From Paenibacillus wulumuqiensis (GTDB lineage Bacteria; Bacillota; Bacilli; Paenibacillales; Paenibacillaceae), in assembly GCF_000971965.1 (NCBI RefSeq), contig NZ_LAQP01000016.1, forward strand, positions 1-64,000: DNA of 64,000 nucleotides. The letters are read 5' to 3'. The notes below the pieces were generated by a model. It saw only the letters and a program-made list of their open reading frames with translations. It was not told the origin of the DNA and searched no databases. Position numbers and translations under genes: made by a program. Shown in pieces: positions 55,189-64,000 of this stretch (position 1 is its first letter; each line of letters opens with the position of its first letter).

Positions 55189-55782
55189 ATGAGTGAACAG
55201 GAACTGCAGGATTGCCTGCATCAGATGGAGCAGGGCGACCGCGACGCCTTTCGGACGTTCTATGCGTCATACAAGGACTATATCTACCGTACGGTGCTGC
55301 TGCTGGTTAATCAGCGGGAAGATACAGCGGATGTGGTGAGCGAGGTATACATGGCTCTGTTCCGGTCGCTGCATAACTACGATCCCACCAAGCCTTTTCA
55401 GAAATGGCTAAATGGCCTGATCGTCGCGCAGACATCCAACTGGAATCGCAAATTGTGGCGTCGTCTGCGGTTGCATCTGCGCACCAGCGCCTACCGTGAA
55501 GATGACCAGCTGACCCAAAGCGGCGCGGATACGACCGTTGTTCGGCAGGAGAGCGAACGCGAACTGCTGCGTATGGTGCAGCAGCTTCCGTCCAAGCTGC
55601 GGAGCGTCGTGATTATGCGGTATTACCAGGAGTATTCTTTTCAGGAAGTGGCGGATGTGCTGGATATTCCGCTGGGTACGGCCAAATCAAGACATCATCA
55701 GGCTATGAATCGACTGCGCAAAGACCCCGAGAAACTGAGACAGCTGACACGATATTACACGGAGAAAGGGGAATCCCTATGA
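55189..55782 (+). CDS. ECF-type RNA polymerase sigma factor
   Basis: Protein of 197 aa. Sigma-70 region 2 (about 10-85: QGDRDAFRTFYASYKDYIYR, DTADVVSEVYMALFRSL) and region 4 (about 125-190: LPSKLRSVVIMRYYQEYSFQ, EVADVLDIPLGTAKSRHHQA). The ATG at 55189 has AGGAGG 11 bases upstream; the longer frame from 54949 adds 80 non-sigma residues. It overlaps the following gene by four bases (ATGA), the standard coupling of an ECF sigma factor to its anti-sigma. Target promoters unknown, probably including its own. Confidence 0.88.
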   Translation: MSEQELQDCLHQMEQGDRDAFRTFYASYKDYIYRTVLLLVNQREDTADVVSEVYMALFRSLHNYDPTKPFQKWLNGLIVAQTSNWNRKLWRRLRLHLRTSAYREDDQLTQSGADTTVVRQESERELLRMVQQLPSKLRSVVIMRYYQEYSFQEVADVLDIPLGTAKSRHHQAMNRLRKDPEKLRQLTRYYTEKGESL

Positions 55783-56858
55783 AGAAAGAGCAGCAAACTG
55801 CACAGCTGGAACGGCATCTGCAGACGGCACTGTCCGGTAGTGTGCAGACTATTGCTTCCCCACCGGAGATGGACGCCGGGATCGAGCGGCTTTTTGACCA
55901 GTATGCGATCAGACGGCAAAAGCAGACAAGGGACCGCAAGCGGACCTATGCCGCAAGAATACGCAAACCACGTGGACGGTATTATCAATGGCAGATGGCT
56001 GCGCTGCTGGTCATCGGCATTACTGTTCTAGGCAGCGGCACCTATGCGGCGAATATGGCTTATTCCATCACTACCGGGAAGTCGATTCTATCCTATACAG
56101 TCAGTGATATAAAGCCGGTCACCCCGGAACAGAGCGCCGAGATTCAGCAGATCATTAGCGAAGTGCGCTCCCAGCTGTCTGCCGGGCAATCAGCCTATGT
56201 ATACAGCAGCAAATTTGAAGCCTTGCCTCATATGGGATCCACAATTGTCGTTAATCAGCCGCACAAGTTCTCGACAGTCGACAGCTGGTATCCAGCGATA
56301 CAGCCAACGACAGGCCCGGTTCCCACACCTCAGTATGTACCGGATGGATACCAGTTCGCTTATGGACTGGATGAATATTATATGAGTGACGCTCATGTCA
56401 ACGAGAAGAAAAAGCAGGTGCAAATGATCATGAATTTGCTGGAGGACAAGGCCGCTCATCCACTGCAAGGATACGCCTGGACACTTGTACCGCCGGAAGA
56501 TGAGACGAATCGCTTTTTACAGGTACCGATGCTTATCTATACTTCGTCGACAGGTAAAAGTATACAGCTCTCCTACTTGACCATGCGTGGCTCTGCAAAT
56601 AATAAACTGGAGATTGAAGATGCCAATAATACCAGTGTTTCGATTGTGAATTCCAAAAAGGGAAAAATGTTCTACAGTACAGCGCCAAACGGATATTTGG
56701 AGTTCTCTGCTAAGCAGGAACTGGGACTTCTCCGATCTTTAAACTGGGCGGCCAAGCCGGATGATCAGGGTAGGGTTCTTACAACATTTACCCTGACGAC
56801 AGATGATACCTCGATATCAAAGCAGGATATGATTCGAATGGCGGAGAGTCTTCAATAA
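55779..56858 (+). CDS. putative membrane anti-sigma factor with extracytoplasmic domain
   Basis: Protein of 359 aa. The cytoplasmic N-terminal 70 residues (HLQTALSGSVQTIASPPEMD) end in a basic stretch. One membrane helix (about 72-92, MAALLVIGITVLGSGTYAAN) follows, then an outer domain of about 260 residues with PQYVPDGYQFAYGLDEYYM and LQVPMLIYTSSTGKSIQL, resembling DUF4367-type sensor domains. Role as anti-sigma is inferred from coupling to the sigma gene and topology; there is no clear zinc-binding anti-sigma motif. Confidence 0.7.
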   Translation: MKKEQQTAQLERHLQTALSGSVQTIASPPEMDAGIERLFDQYAIRRQKQTRDRKRTYAARIRKPRGRYYQWQMAALLVIGITVLGSGTYAANMAYSITTGKSILSYTVSDIKPVTPEQSAEIQQIISEVRSQLSAGQSAYVYSSKFEALPHMGSTIVVNQPHKFSTVDSWYPAIQPTTGPVPTPQYVPDGYQFAYGLDEYYMSDAHVNEKKKQVQMIMNLLEDKAAHPLQGYAWTLVPPEDETNRFLQVPMLIYTSSTGKSIQLSYLTMRGSANNKLEIEDANNTSVSIVNSKKGKMFYSTAPNGYLEFSAKQELGLLRSLNWAAKPDDQGRVLTTFTLTTDDTSISKQDMIRMAESLQ

Positions 56859-56876
56859 TATAACGAGCATAGATCA

Positions 56877-56911
56877 AGTCCGCAGCATACATTTGCTGCG
56901 GACTATTTTTC
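56877..56911 (+). terminator. terminator of the sigma/anti-sigma operon
   Basis: AGTCCGCAGCA / TGCTGCGGACT perfect 11-bp stem, six-base loop, then ATTTTT. Confidence 0.85.
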
Positions 56912-56963
56912 CGCCAGAATAAGGGACGCTAGTCTAGCAGATTATCGGATAATCCAGGAGCAG

Positions 56964-57869
56964 TTATTTTCGATACTGGTAAGTAATCAATGCGGGGGCC
57001 GGTTGAAAAGGCAGCCGGGATAACAGCTCCATTCTCATCGGATCGGTACTGTCGATCTCCATCTCAATGGATGTATAACCATGCTGCCGGGCATATTTCA
57101 GCTGTTCCTGGATCAGAAGCAGTCTTAATTCGGGATATGATCCTTGATCAGACCAGCCCAGCTCCACCGTATCTGCTTCCACTGACTTATGCATCAGGGC
57201 ATAACCCAGTATCTGATTATTATGCGGATTATAGGCAATGTAGCTGCCCTCCGGCATCAGATCATCCTCCTGCAGCAAAGCTGTCCATTTCTGCATATCC
57301 ATTGGTGCTGGAGGATTGATAGCATGTACTCGCTCATAATCAGTATAGACTCTCTTCGCCAGCCGGGAGTAATCTTGATCATGCTGCTGCCATTCTTTTA
57401 AGTGCAGAATGGAAAAGGATGTTGGCGGCTCGTCAAATGATTCAACTGTAAGCAGATACTGCAGCCCCTGCTGTACGCTAAGCTTAGGCACATAAGTACG
57501 TCTGACTTCTTTAAACTGCCGGCTTTCATAAAATCCGGACTCAGGGTACGCGTTCTCCCCTATCGATAGCTGTAGATAGGGTTTGGATGATCGTTGTACA
57601 GCTTCATAAAGGAGTATATCTCCTGCTCTGCGATGCTGCTGATCAGGATCGAGTATCAGCGTAATATAATCGGCATACGGATGAAAAGAATTATGCCAGC
57701 TGATCAGCAACCCGCTAATCTGATGATCGAAAAGGGTATAGAATGCATCCTTTCGCCGGGATGGATTCTGCAGCATAGGCTGTCTGTGCATATGGTCAGT
57801 CCTGTGAAGAAAAGATACCATTTCGGTCAATTGGTCGGGATGGTAATTTTTAATCTTTATAGATTCCAT
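56964..57869 (-). CDS. GNAT-family acetyltransferase, probably two-domain
   Basis: Protein of 301 aa. The first half has the acetyl-CoA loop region in LILDPDQQHRRAGDILLYEA (R/Q-x-x-G-x-G/A-like, here QHRRAGD). The second half has GYALMHKSVEADTVELGWSD followed by LLLIQEQLKYARQHGYTSIE, the matching strands and helix of a second GNAT unit without a clear acyl-CoA loop. Substrate unknown. Start ATG at 57869 behind AAAGGAG. Monocistronic. Confidence 0.78.
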   Translation of the reverse strand: MESIKIKNYHPDQLTEMVSFLHRTDHMHRQPMLQNPSRRKDAFYTLFDHQISGLLISWHNSFHPYADYITLILDPDQQHRRAGDILLYEAVQRSSKPYLQLSIGENAYPESGFYESRQFKEVRRTYVPKLSVQQGLQYLLTVESFDEPPTSFSILHLKEWQQHDQDYSRLAKRVYTDYERVHAINPPAPMDMQKWTALLQEDDLMPEGSYIAYNPHNNQILGYALMHKSVEADTVELGWSDQGSYPELRLLLIQEQLKYARQHGYTSIEMEIDSTDPMRMELLSRLPFQPAPALITYQYRK

Positions 57870-58120
57870 ATGTAGCTACTCCTTTATCTCAATAGTCAGT
57901 ATTCCAGGATACCTATTAAAACTGACGGCTATTCAAGCTATACTGGCCAAATCAAACATTGAATGAGAACATTGTTTTATTGAAAATTGTGCTTGTCTTT
58001 TCTTTGCTTATTGCTGCACCCACGTTAGCTTTTCTCAGTATGATATAAAACCTTGTAAAAAATATTTCTGCTGATTGTAAGGCAGAAAGCTCTCTATGAG
58101 CTGTTCATATCGTTTATAAC

Positions 58121-58162
58121 AAAACAGCCTGCTGATGTTCATGCAATCAGTAGGCTGTTTTA
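58121..58162 (-). terminator. terminator after the Gfo/Idh/MocA gene
   Basis: AAAACAGCCTGCTGAT / ATCAGTAGGCTGTTTT, one mismatch, nine-base loop, about 90 bp past the stop at 58254. The rest of 57870-58253 shows no gene. Confidence 0.8.
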
Positions 58163-58253
58163 TTACGAGACGATATACAACAATTTCAACAGCTGCTGTA
58201 TACGTTTTATATGTTTACATTGTTTAATTGTATTTATCCATCAAATCCTCGGC

Positions 58254-59252
58254 TTACTGCTCTCCCGGATACTTGAGTCCCCATTGGCTGCGGACTTTGT
58301 CCAGCAGGCGCATAATGTCCAGTGATTCTTCCAGCGGAATGATATCACTTTCCAGTTTGCCTGCACGGATCAGATTGCCGACTTCTTCGGCTTCCAGGGC
58401 ATATCCTTCGGAATTACGGTCGTCTTGGAATGTCTCTACCTTTTCCCCATTCACGAACAGAGATGCCGATGCGCCAAACAGGAACTGCGGCAGATAGATA
58501 TATCCTTCCGTACCATGCACGTATGCTTCGTTCGGGAAGCCCAGACGGACCGCACCGTTCAGGGTTGCCGCGCGGCCGCCTTCGTAACCGAGAAGGATCG
58601 AGAACTGCTCATCCACACCGGTCTCGCCGATATGGGCGGTACTGAATACTTCCGCAGGCTTGGCACCCAGCACCATCGAGGCAAAGGATACCGGATAGAT
58701 CCCTGCGTCCAGCAGCGCGCCGCCGCCCAGTTCGGGATTAAGCAGACGGCTCTCCGGGTCCCAGCCAATACGGAAGCCAAAGTCTGCTTTGACCAGGCGC
58801 ACTTCGCCGATCTTGCCGTCTCTGATCCATTCGCGTGCACGGCGGATCGGCGGCAGGAAACGAGTCCACATGCCTTCCATCAGGAACAGCTTTTTCTCTC
58901 TTGCCAGCGCGACGACTTCTTCCAGTTCACCCGCATTGATGGTAAAAGGTTTCTCGCACAGTACATGTTTGCCCGCATTCAGGGCATCCAGCACGTTCTG
59001 TTTATGTAACGGATGCGGCGTTCCCACGTAGACAACATCCACTTCCGGGTCCTGCAGCATTTTATCATAGTTGTCATACGCCTTGGGAATATTATATTTG
59101 CCGGCGAACGCATCTGCGCTTTCCTGGCTGCGGGAGCTGACCGCGTAAGCGACCCCATTGCTGCTGTGCGGCAGATCTGCCACAAATTTATTGGAGATAC
59201 CGCCTGTGCCGATAATTCCCCATTTGATCTTGCCTTCGGTTGATTGGGACAT
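58254..59252 (-). CDS. Gfo/Idh/MocA-family NAD(P)-dependent oxidoreductase
   Basis: Protein of 332 aa. N-terminal Rossmann fold with IKWGIIGTGGISNKFV (GxGxxx), then VDVVYVGTPHPLHKQNVLDA and the family signature GKHVLCEKPFTIN (EKP with the catalytic Lys). The C-terminal domain has LGGGALLDAGIYPVSFASMV, matching the dihydrodiol-dehydrogenase/xylose-dehydrogenase branch. Probably oxidises a sugar or sugar derivative in the cytosol; substrate unknown. AGGAGG precedes the ATG. Monocistronic. Confidence 0.9.
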   Translation of the reverse strand: MSQSTEGKIKWGIIGTGGISNKFVADLPHSSNGVAYAVSSRSQESADAFAGKYNIPKAYDNYDKMLQDPEVDVVYVGTPHPLHKQNVLDALNAGKHVLCEKPFTINAGELEEVVALAREKKLFLMEGMWTRFLPPIRRAREWIRDGKIGEVRLVKADFGFRIGWDPESRLLNPELGGGALLDAGIYPVSFASMVLGAKPAEVFSTAHIGETGVDEQFSILLGYEGGRAATLNGAVRLGFPNEAYVHGTEGYIYLPQFLFGASASLFVNGEKVETFQDDRNSEGYALEAEEVGNLIRAGKLESDIIPLEESLDIMRLLDKVRSQWGLKYPGEQ

Positions 59253-59522
59253 CTGAATATTCTCCTCCTTGGAGCCGAAATGCCGCTTGACCTCAGCACC
59301 TGGCTGTATGTGCCGCAGGCTTGGTCACCTGCTAGATTGTATTTCACCAAACCCTTGCTATGTTAAGCGTAAAGTTTTTGCTGGTGTACGTATATCAATA
59401 TTCTGATAATTTGTATTAAATATTTGTTATTGGGTTGTCACTTATTTCCATGTGGGTGGATGAATCCTCATTGGCAGCTTGGGATACAACTAGGGCTTGC
59501 TTTTCTTGTTGCAGCTATGTAG

Positions 59523-60038
59523 TTAGTGAGTGGTGAACTGGCCGGCAGATATTTTTAGATTCATAAGGGTTCCGGAATCGTTGGTGATGTATACTCTCCA
59601 ATCTCCGGACAGGTCTCCGGTTTTGGCGGACTGGAATGTTCTCGTTAAGGCGGCTTTGCTGGCTAATTTGATATAACCGAAATCGTTTGTGTTTTGGGAT
59701 ACTTTGAACAGTACCGGGGATTCGCTGTTATTGACGACGTTCACATCGATATAATTACCGTTTTGGGCGGTGCAGGCGAATGCGCCTGTGTAGCTTCCTT
59801 TTCCTGAATGGATGGTATCGGATATGAGCAGCAGATTATATGGAGCGGATTGGGCGTGATCGAAAGATGGTATTTCCGCTGCTGATCGGGCTGGTGGTTC
59901 GGCCCGGGTCTGGCTGGCCGGATACTGGACATTTGCTGATTCTGCCATATGATTCTTAGAAGACATCTTGATCTGTACCAAGAAGGCGATGCCGATGAGT
60001 ACTGTGATGGTGCAAGCCATAATAAACCATTTCTTCAC
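59523..60038 (-). CDS. exported or membrane-anchored protein, 171 aa
   Basis: An N-terminal hydrophobic segment (VKKWFIMACTITVLIGIAFL) serves as signal or anchor, followed by a disordered Ala/Pro/Ser stretch to about 60. A beta-rich C-terminal domain comes last (YIDVNVVNNSESPVLFKVSQ, AALTRTFQSAKTGDLSGDWR), like small beta-sandwich domains of Bacillus surface proteins. GTG start at 60038 with AAAGGAG upstream. Function unknown; no partner genes next to it. Confidence 0.68.
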   Translation of the reverse strand: MKKWFIMACTITVLIGIAFLVQIKMSSKNHMAESANVQYPASQTRAEPPARSAAEIPSFDHAQSAPYNLLLISDTIHSGKGSYTGAFACTAQNGNYIDVNVVNNSESPVLFKVSQNTNDFGYIKLASKAALTRTFQSAKTGDLSGDWRVYITNDSGTLMNLKISAGQFTTH

Positions 60039-60543
60039 GTTGCTGATCTCCTTTGTTTAGCGGGTGAGGTGAACTACAAGATATTACCAGTTGGCTAAAC
60101 CATGATTATACGGGCATCATTTTACGATGTCAAAGGCTCTGATGAAGTGAATGGATGGTAGATGTTCTTCCTGATTGCAGCAGTAATGGAGTAAGGGATG
60201 GGTATATTCGCTGCCACTTTTGGCCGTTTAATGAAGCCGGGTATTGTCATCAGCCAATAGGTTAACGGGGCACCTCTGGATACAACAATACAGGACAGCT
60301 ATTATGCTCGCTGCCCTGTCGACGGGATGATATTTTGAAAAGGCGAATAAAAATTATACTATTTCTATAGCAATGAGATACTACAGTTAGAAACTTCACC
60401 TTAAAAATCATAGTATTCTAATAACGTCCAACGCTAGAAGGTCGTAGACGAAAATTGTAGCATTAGATAGCTTGTAAGCTGCAATCTTATTTCCTCTTGC
60501 TATTGCTTGTATTATTCTGTGCTAACGCTATTAGTTCCTTTTG
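60039..60543. other. intergenic, no gene seen
   Basis: About 500 bp between two minus-strand genes. I see no coding sequence and no clean terminator for the GH4 gene within it. Confidence 0.4.
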
Positions 60544-62046
60544 CTACTGCACCTTTTCACGATCCTTGCCTTTGTCCGCTTCACCGGCGTTACGGGTTGC
60601 GGCATCGCGGTCCTGCTGCATCTCTTCGACGGTCTTCACTTTGAGGCGGGCAGCTCCTTCATATTGCTGTGTCGGGATGAGCGGACCATTGGAGAGACGT
60701 TCTTTGGCGGCAGCGATTGCTTCGGTATACTGCGGCAGCCAGGCTTCGCCGGCGACGAGCATCTCGTCGACCATTTGCCAGATCTCCGGCGGGTTGCAGA
60801 CGGCGCCGACGAGTGGGTCCATTAGAAAGGCCTGTCGCAGCAGCTGGTCATCTCCGTGAACTGCCGCTTCTACCGCAAGACGCTGTATGGAAATGCTCAC
60901 ATTGCAGACGGCTGCAGGTCCGAGCGGCAGCTTGCCGACATGCGGCATGGAGATGCCGCTTCGATCCACATAGCCCGGTGCCTCGATTACGGCATCATCC
61001 GGCAGATTGGCGATAATGCCGTTATTGATCACGTTGAAATGTCCGCGATACACGCGTCCGGTCTCCAGCCCTTCAATAATATACGAACCATGCTCCTCAC
61101 TGCGTTCTTCTGCTGCGAAGCGTTTGGGCTCTTCTTTCATCCAGTTGGGGAAATCGGTCTCAAACCAGTTCCGTCCCTCGGTACATACCCGCAGATATCC
61201 GCCGGTCTCGCCGTTGATCCAGTTGTTCAGATCGATCCAGTCCCCGATTTCCTGCGGGCGCTTGCGGTACCAGGGTACATATTCGCTCAGGTGTCCGTTC
61301 GATTCGGTGCTGTAATAGCCGAATCGGCGCAGCATGTCGATCCGCACCTTTTCCGTACGGCTGTATTCCGGATGCTTTTCAAAAGCTTCCAGCAATCCGG
61401 CTGTCAGATCCTTGCCCTCATGCGTCGCCTGGATATACCATGTCTGGTGATTGATCCCGGCGCAGATGATGTCCACGTCCTTTTTATCCAATCCGTATAC
61501 TTCGGCAATCTGGTGGTGACCATGCTGGACGCCATGACAGAGACCGACCGTGTTCACACCACCATACACATTGCATGCCCAGGTCAGCATTGCCATCGGA
61601 TTGGAGTAGTTGAGCAGCAGCACATCTGCCGCCGACACTTCACGGATATCCCGGCAGATATGGAGCATCTCGGCAATGCCGCGCTGGCCGTACATGATAC
61701 CGCCTGCACAAAGCGTATCACCGACGCACTGGTCGACTCCGTATTTGAGCGGAATATCCACATCAGTCGCAAAAGCTTCCAGTCCGCCGACACGAATCGT
61801 ACAGATGACATATCTGGCATCCTGGAGCGCTTCACGCCGGTCGGTCGTCGACTGGATCGTGATGGGCAGCCCATTTTCCCGGATATCCCGCTGGCACAGC
61901 TCGGTCACCATCTCCAGATTGTGCTGACTGATATCGGTAAAAGCGATCTCGATATCGCGGAACTCCGGTACACTGAGCAGATCCCTCAGCAGTCCCCGGG
62001 TGAAGCCAATACTGCCTGCGCCGACAAAGGCAACTTTGAATGACAT
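60544..62046 (-). CDS. glycoside hydrolase family 4 enzyme (alpha-galactosidase MelA-like)
   Basis: NAD- and divalent-metal-dependent glycosidase acting in the cytosol by a redox-elimination mechanism. Protein of 500 aa. Nucleotide-binding start VAFVGAGSIGFTRGLLRDLL; metal-site motifs LLLNYSNPMAMLTW, VGLCHGVQHGHHQIA (Cys and His) and CAGINHQTWYI; NGHLSEYVPWYRKRP further on. GH4 members cleave alpha-galactosides, alpha-glucosides or alpha-galacturonides; alpha-galactosidase is the best guess. TGGAGG lies upstream of the ATG. A cre-like site is 80-95 bp upstream, and a disrupted AraC regulator is encoded just upstream on the same strand. Confidence 0.85.
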   Translation of the reverse strand: MSFKVAFVGAGSIGFTRGLLRDLLSVPEFRDIEIAFTDISQHNLEMVTELCQRDIRENGLPITIQSTTDRREALQDARYVICTIRVGGLEAFATDVDIPLKYGVDQCVGDTLCAGGIMYGQRGIAEMLHICRDIREVSAADVLLLNYSNPMAMLTWACNVYGGVNTVGLCHGVQHGHHQIAEVYGLDKKDVDIICAGINHQTWYIQATHEGKDLTAGLLEAFEKHPEYSRTEKVRIDMLRRFGYYSTESNGHLSEYVPWYRKRPQEIGDWIDLNNWINGETGGYLRVCTEGRNWFETDFPNWMKEEPKRFAAEERSEEHGSYIIEGLETGRVYRGHFNVINNGIIANLPDDAVIEAPGYVDRSGISMPHVGKLPLGPAAVCNVSISIQRLAVEAAVHGDDQLLRQAFLMDPLVGAVCNPPEIWQMVDEMLVAGEAWLPQYTEAIAAAKERLSNGPLIPTQQYEGAARLKVKTVEEMQQDRDAATRNAGEADKGKDREKVQ

Positions 62047-62125
62047 GATCTAACCTCCATTTTTCTGTTCGAATCCATTTCGAGTAAGCACGGTGTTTAC
62101 TCGTTTATTCTACTTTTAATATGGA

Positions 62126-62139
62126 AGTAAGCGTTATCA
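62126..62139 (+). promoter_or_regulatory. cre-like CcpA operator upstream of the GH4 gene
   Basis: AGTAAGCGTTATCA differs from the consensus TGNAARCGNWWWCA only at its first base. Position, about 80 bp upstream of the start codon, fits carbon catabolite repression of a sugar-hydrolase gene. Confidence 0.55.
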
Positions 62140-62212
62140 ATATCATGACCGTTTACCGCGAAAGCTGTCAAAAATCCTAACCTTCCGGGTCGCATAGCCG
62201 GTTTGCTTTTTA

Positions 62213-63454
62213 TCAATCATTCGGATCGGAGTAGCCTCTGACGAACCGCTCGGACTGGCTGCGGTATTCGGCGGGGGTCGTACCGGTATGCTTTTTGAAC
62301 AGCAGGTGGAAATACTGCCGGCTCGCCACTCCTACATAATCGGCGATCTCGGGAATCGGGATATCCGTCTGACTGAGCAGCATCATCGCTTTATCCATAC
62401 GCAGGTCATTCAGATAGGCGGTTGGTGTGATATGCATATGCTTTTTGAAAATGCGGTGCAAATAACCGGGGTGCACATTCACTGCTGCGGCGATCTGCTC
62501 CATGCGAATCAAGCGGTCATAGTTTTGGTGCATAAACTGGATGCTGCGCCGGACATACCACTCGCTCTGTGGCAGGTGACTGATCCGCGCTTCCTGATAC
62601 AGGCGGGCAATTCGTGTCAGCAGCTGGGCGAACAATAGTTCACCCAGCATCGGGGAAGTCCGCTGCTGATTCAGTTCCAGTACGAGCGATTTGAGCGTGT
62701 AATACACTTCCTCGGGATCGGACAGCACGTAATAATCCTGCGGATCGTGGAGCAAAGCAGACAGCTCCTGTTCCTCCCGTATCATATCGCTCAGTACCGA
62801 AGAACCGTTCCCCGAACGTACAATGCCAAACTCGATATTCAGCATCCGGCAGGTGGAATCCGGCGCCACGATCAGCCGATGCGGTACATTCGCATCAATG
62901 ACGATAAATTGGCCTTTATGCAGCTGCACCGCTTCGGAATATGTGCGGCCATTTGCCAGAGGATATTCCTTTTTTATATCTGCTGCGCCAGACAATGATC
63001 CCTCCTCCGAATGCAATGCTCTGGCGATGCCTGCCTGCCGGTTAACCTGAAGTTCAATCCGGCAGCTTCCCGAGATCATATACATAATTTCCGTAGATGG
63101 ATGCTGATGATAGGCCATCTCGTAGTCGGTCCACTGCTTGTAATAATACGCCTAAAAATGCGGACGATGCCTGCCGCCAAGAATATCGCTGCGATACAGT
63201 GTGCCGATAGACTCAGTAATGTGTATGTGACGCACATCTGCATCATCTACAGCTTTATCGCTCCATAGTGAAGACTTGGGCTGCACATGGCCTCCGCCAA
63301 TTTCCGGCATCCCGGAGACAATAGAAATAGAACGTTTATTTCGCTCTGTTACATCCGATCGTTCATGCGGCTTCGTTATCGCCTGAACCGCATAATCTTC
63401 CCTGTACCTTGGTAGAAGATGAATGTCGGGATAATCGTCTTCTGCTCTGCTCAT
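62213..63454 (-). pseudogene. AraC-family regulator interrupted by an in-frame amber codon
   Basis: The full frame starts at 63454 (MSRAEDDYPDIHLLPRYRED, AAGGGAG upstream) and runs to 62213, but a TAG at 63152-63154 divides it into 100 and about 312 codons. Sense continues straight across it: SDILGGRHRPHF, stop, AYYYKQWTDYEMAYHQHP. The second part has a cupin sensor (QHPSTEIMYMISGSCRIELQ) and a C-terminal double HTH (IAAAVNVHPGYLHRIFKKHM, IPEIADYVGVASRQYFHLLF). The ATG at 63118 lacks a ribosome site, so an N-truncated product is unlikely. Probably once the regulator of the adjacent GH4 gene. Confidence 0.75.
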
Positions 63455-63691
63455 CGCATTCTCTCCCTTACTAACCGGCATGTTGGCTGATCTGCCTTCA
63501 CTCTCTTTCCCGCATTACACAGCAGCATTCATTGTCTATTGAACGGCTGACGCTGCGCTTTTTATGCCATTGAAATATGTATCTATACTCTGCCATCCTG
63601 ACTGCCATTATTGCAACTTTATTCTTCTATCCTCGTCCATATTATTGTAAATATTAGAATACTTTACCTTTTAACAGAAAGGAATCTTCCG

Positions 63692-64000
63692 ATGAACAAA
63701 AAAACATGGATTACGTTGGCACTCTCCTCGGCGCTGCTGCTGCCGGTATCTCCGGCTTCTGTACAGGCAGCCAGCTCCCCGCAGCTCATTCTTCATTTTG
63801 ATAGCGGCAGTTATACCAGTGAAACTTCGGCAACGCTTTTAGTCCGCAACGGAATCAATTATATGGATATCAGCTATTTGGCGGGCGACCTGGGTTTGGA
63901 GTTCAAAACGGATACTGCCGGCAAACGTGCTTCCTTTAACGGCTGGAACAAGAAATTCGCTGTACGTGACGGCAGCAAAATCGCCATGCTGGATGGCAAA
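63692..64000 (+). CDS. secreted stalk-domain (copper amine oxidase N-terminal-like) protein, 5' part
   Basis: The open frame runs off the right edge; 103 codons are visible. Signal peptide MNKKTWITLALSSALLLPVS with cleavage near VQAASS. Then LLVRNGINYMDISYLAGDLG and a following strand pair (LEFKTDTAGKRASFNGWNKK) typical of the copper amine oxidase N-terminal-like repeat that Paenibacillus uses in many exported proteins. AAAGGA stands eight bases before the ATG. What follows the domain is unknown. Confidence 0.75.
   Translation, partial: MNKKTWITLALSSALLLPVSPASVQAASSPQLILHFDSGSYTSETSATLLVRNGINYMDISYLAGDLGLEFKTDTAGKRASFNGWNKKFAVRDGSKIAMLDGK

Overview
The window looks like chromosomal DNA of a cellulolytic Gram-positive bacterium of the Paenibacillaceae, probably Paenibacillus or a close relative. 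The evidence is two secreted cellulases (GH5 and GH6) with CBM3 modules, strong AGGAGG-type ribosome binding sites, GTG and TTG starts, cre-like sites, sigma/anti-sigma and AraC regulators of Bacillales type, and a DUF1878 protein. This is inferred from gene content alone. I saw no rRNA, tRNA or CRISPR array.

Layout. (1) 1-73 is the end of an IS3-family element. (2) 100-7100 is a cellulase region: GH5-CBM3 endoglucanase, GH6-FN3-CBM3 exoglucanase, tiny membrane proteins, a truncated VOC gene with a 7-bp tandem repeat, and long palindromic repeats. (3) 7.8-32 kb is a dense defence island that becomes visibly AT-rich: an McrBC-like type IV system (DUF3578-AAA plus DUF2357 nuclease); a 27-aa holin-like toxin whose start is buried in an mRNA hairpin; a PD-(D/E)XK protein paired with a four-TM protein; a NucS-like/DUF5655 nuclease-like protein; a complete type I restriction-modification system (hsdM-hsdS-hsdR) with a YgjP-type metalloprotease; a four-gene Zorya system (zorA-zorB-zorC-zorD) followed by a translationally coupled multi-pass membrane protein that is not part of the described system; and the remains of a second McrBC locus. 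(4) 32-40 kb is an accessory tail of exported proteins of unknown function, two decayed IS elements (IS3 and IS5 families) and several genes with one-base frameshifts at short homopolymers. (5) 40.5-64 kb returns to GC-richer core-like DNA: an AAHS-type MFS transporter, DUF1878 protein, HTH/TPR-like regulator, small membrane proteins, heme oxygenase plus bacteriophytochrome, CDF transporter, papain-like hydrolase, M19 dipeptidase, ECF sigma and putative anti-sigma pair, GNAT protein, Gfo/Idh/MocA oxidoreductase, GH4 glycosidase with a cre-like site, an AraC regulator broken by an in-frame amber codon, and the start of a secreted stalk-domain protein at the right edge.

How the genes work together. 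The cellulases form an exported cellulose-degrading pair, with carbon catabolite control plausible for the GH6 gene. The island stacks modification-dependent cleavage (McrBC), modification-blocked cleavage (type I R-M) and membrane-anchored phage sensing (Zorya). Heme oxygenase makes the biliverdin chromophore that the adjacent phytochrome binds. The most promising leads for new biology are the membrane gene coupled to zorD (22576-24342) and the nuclease/membrane-protein pair at 13462-14781.
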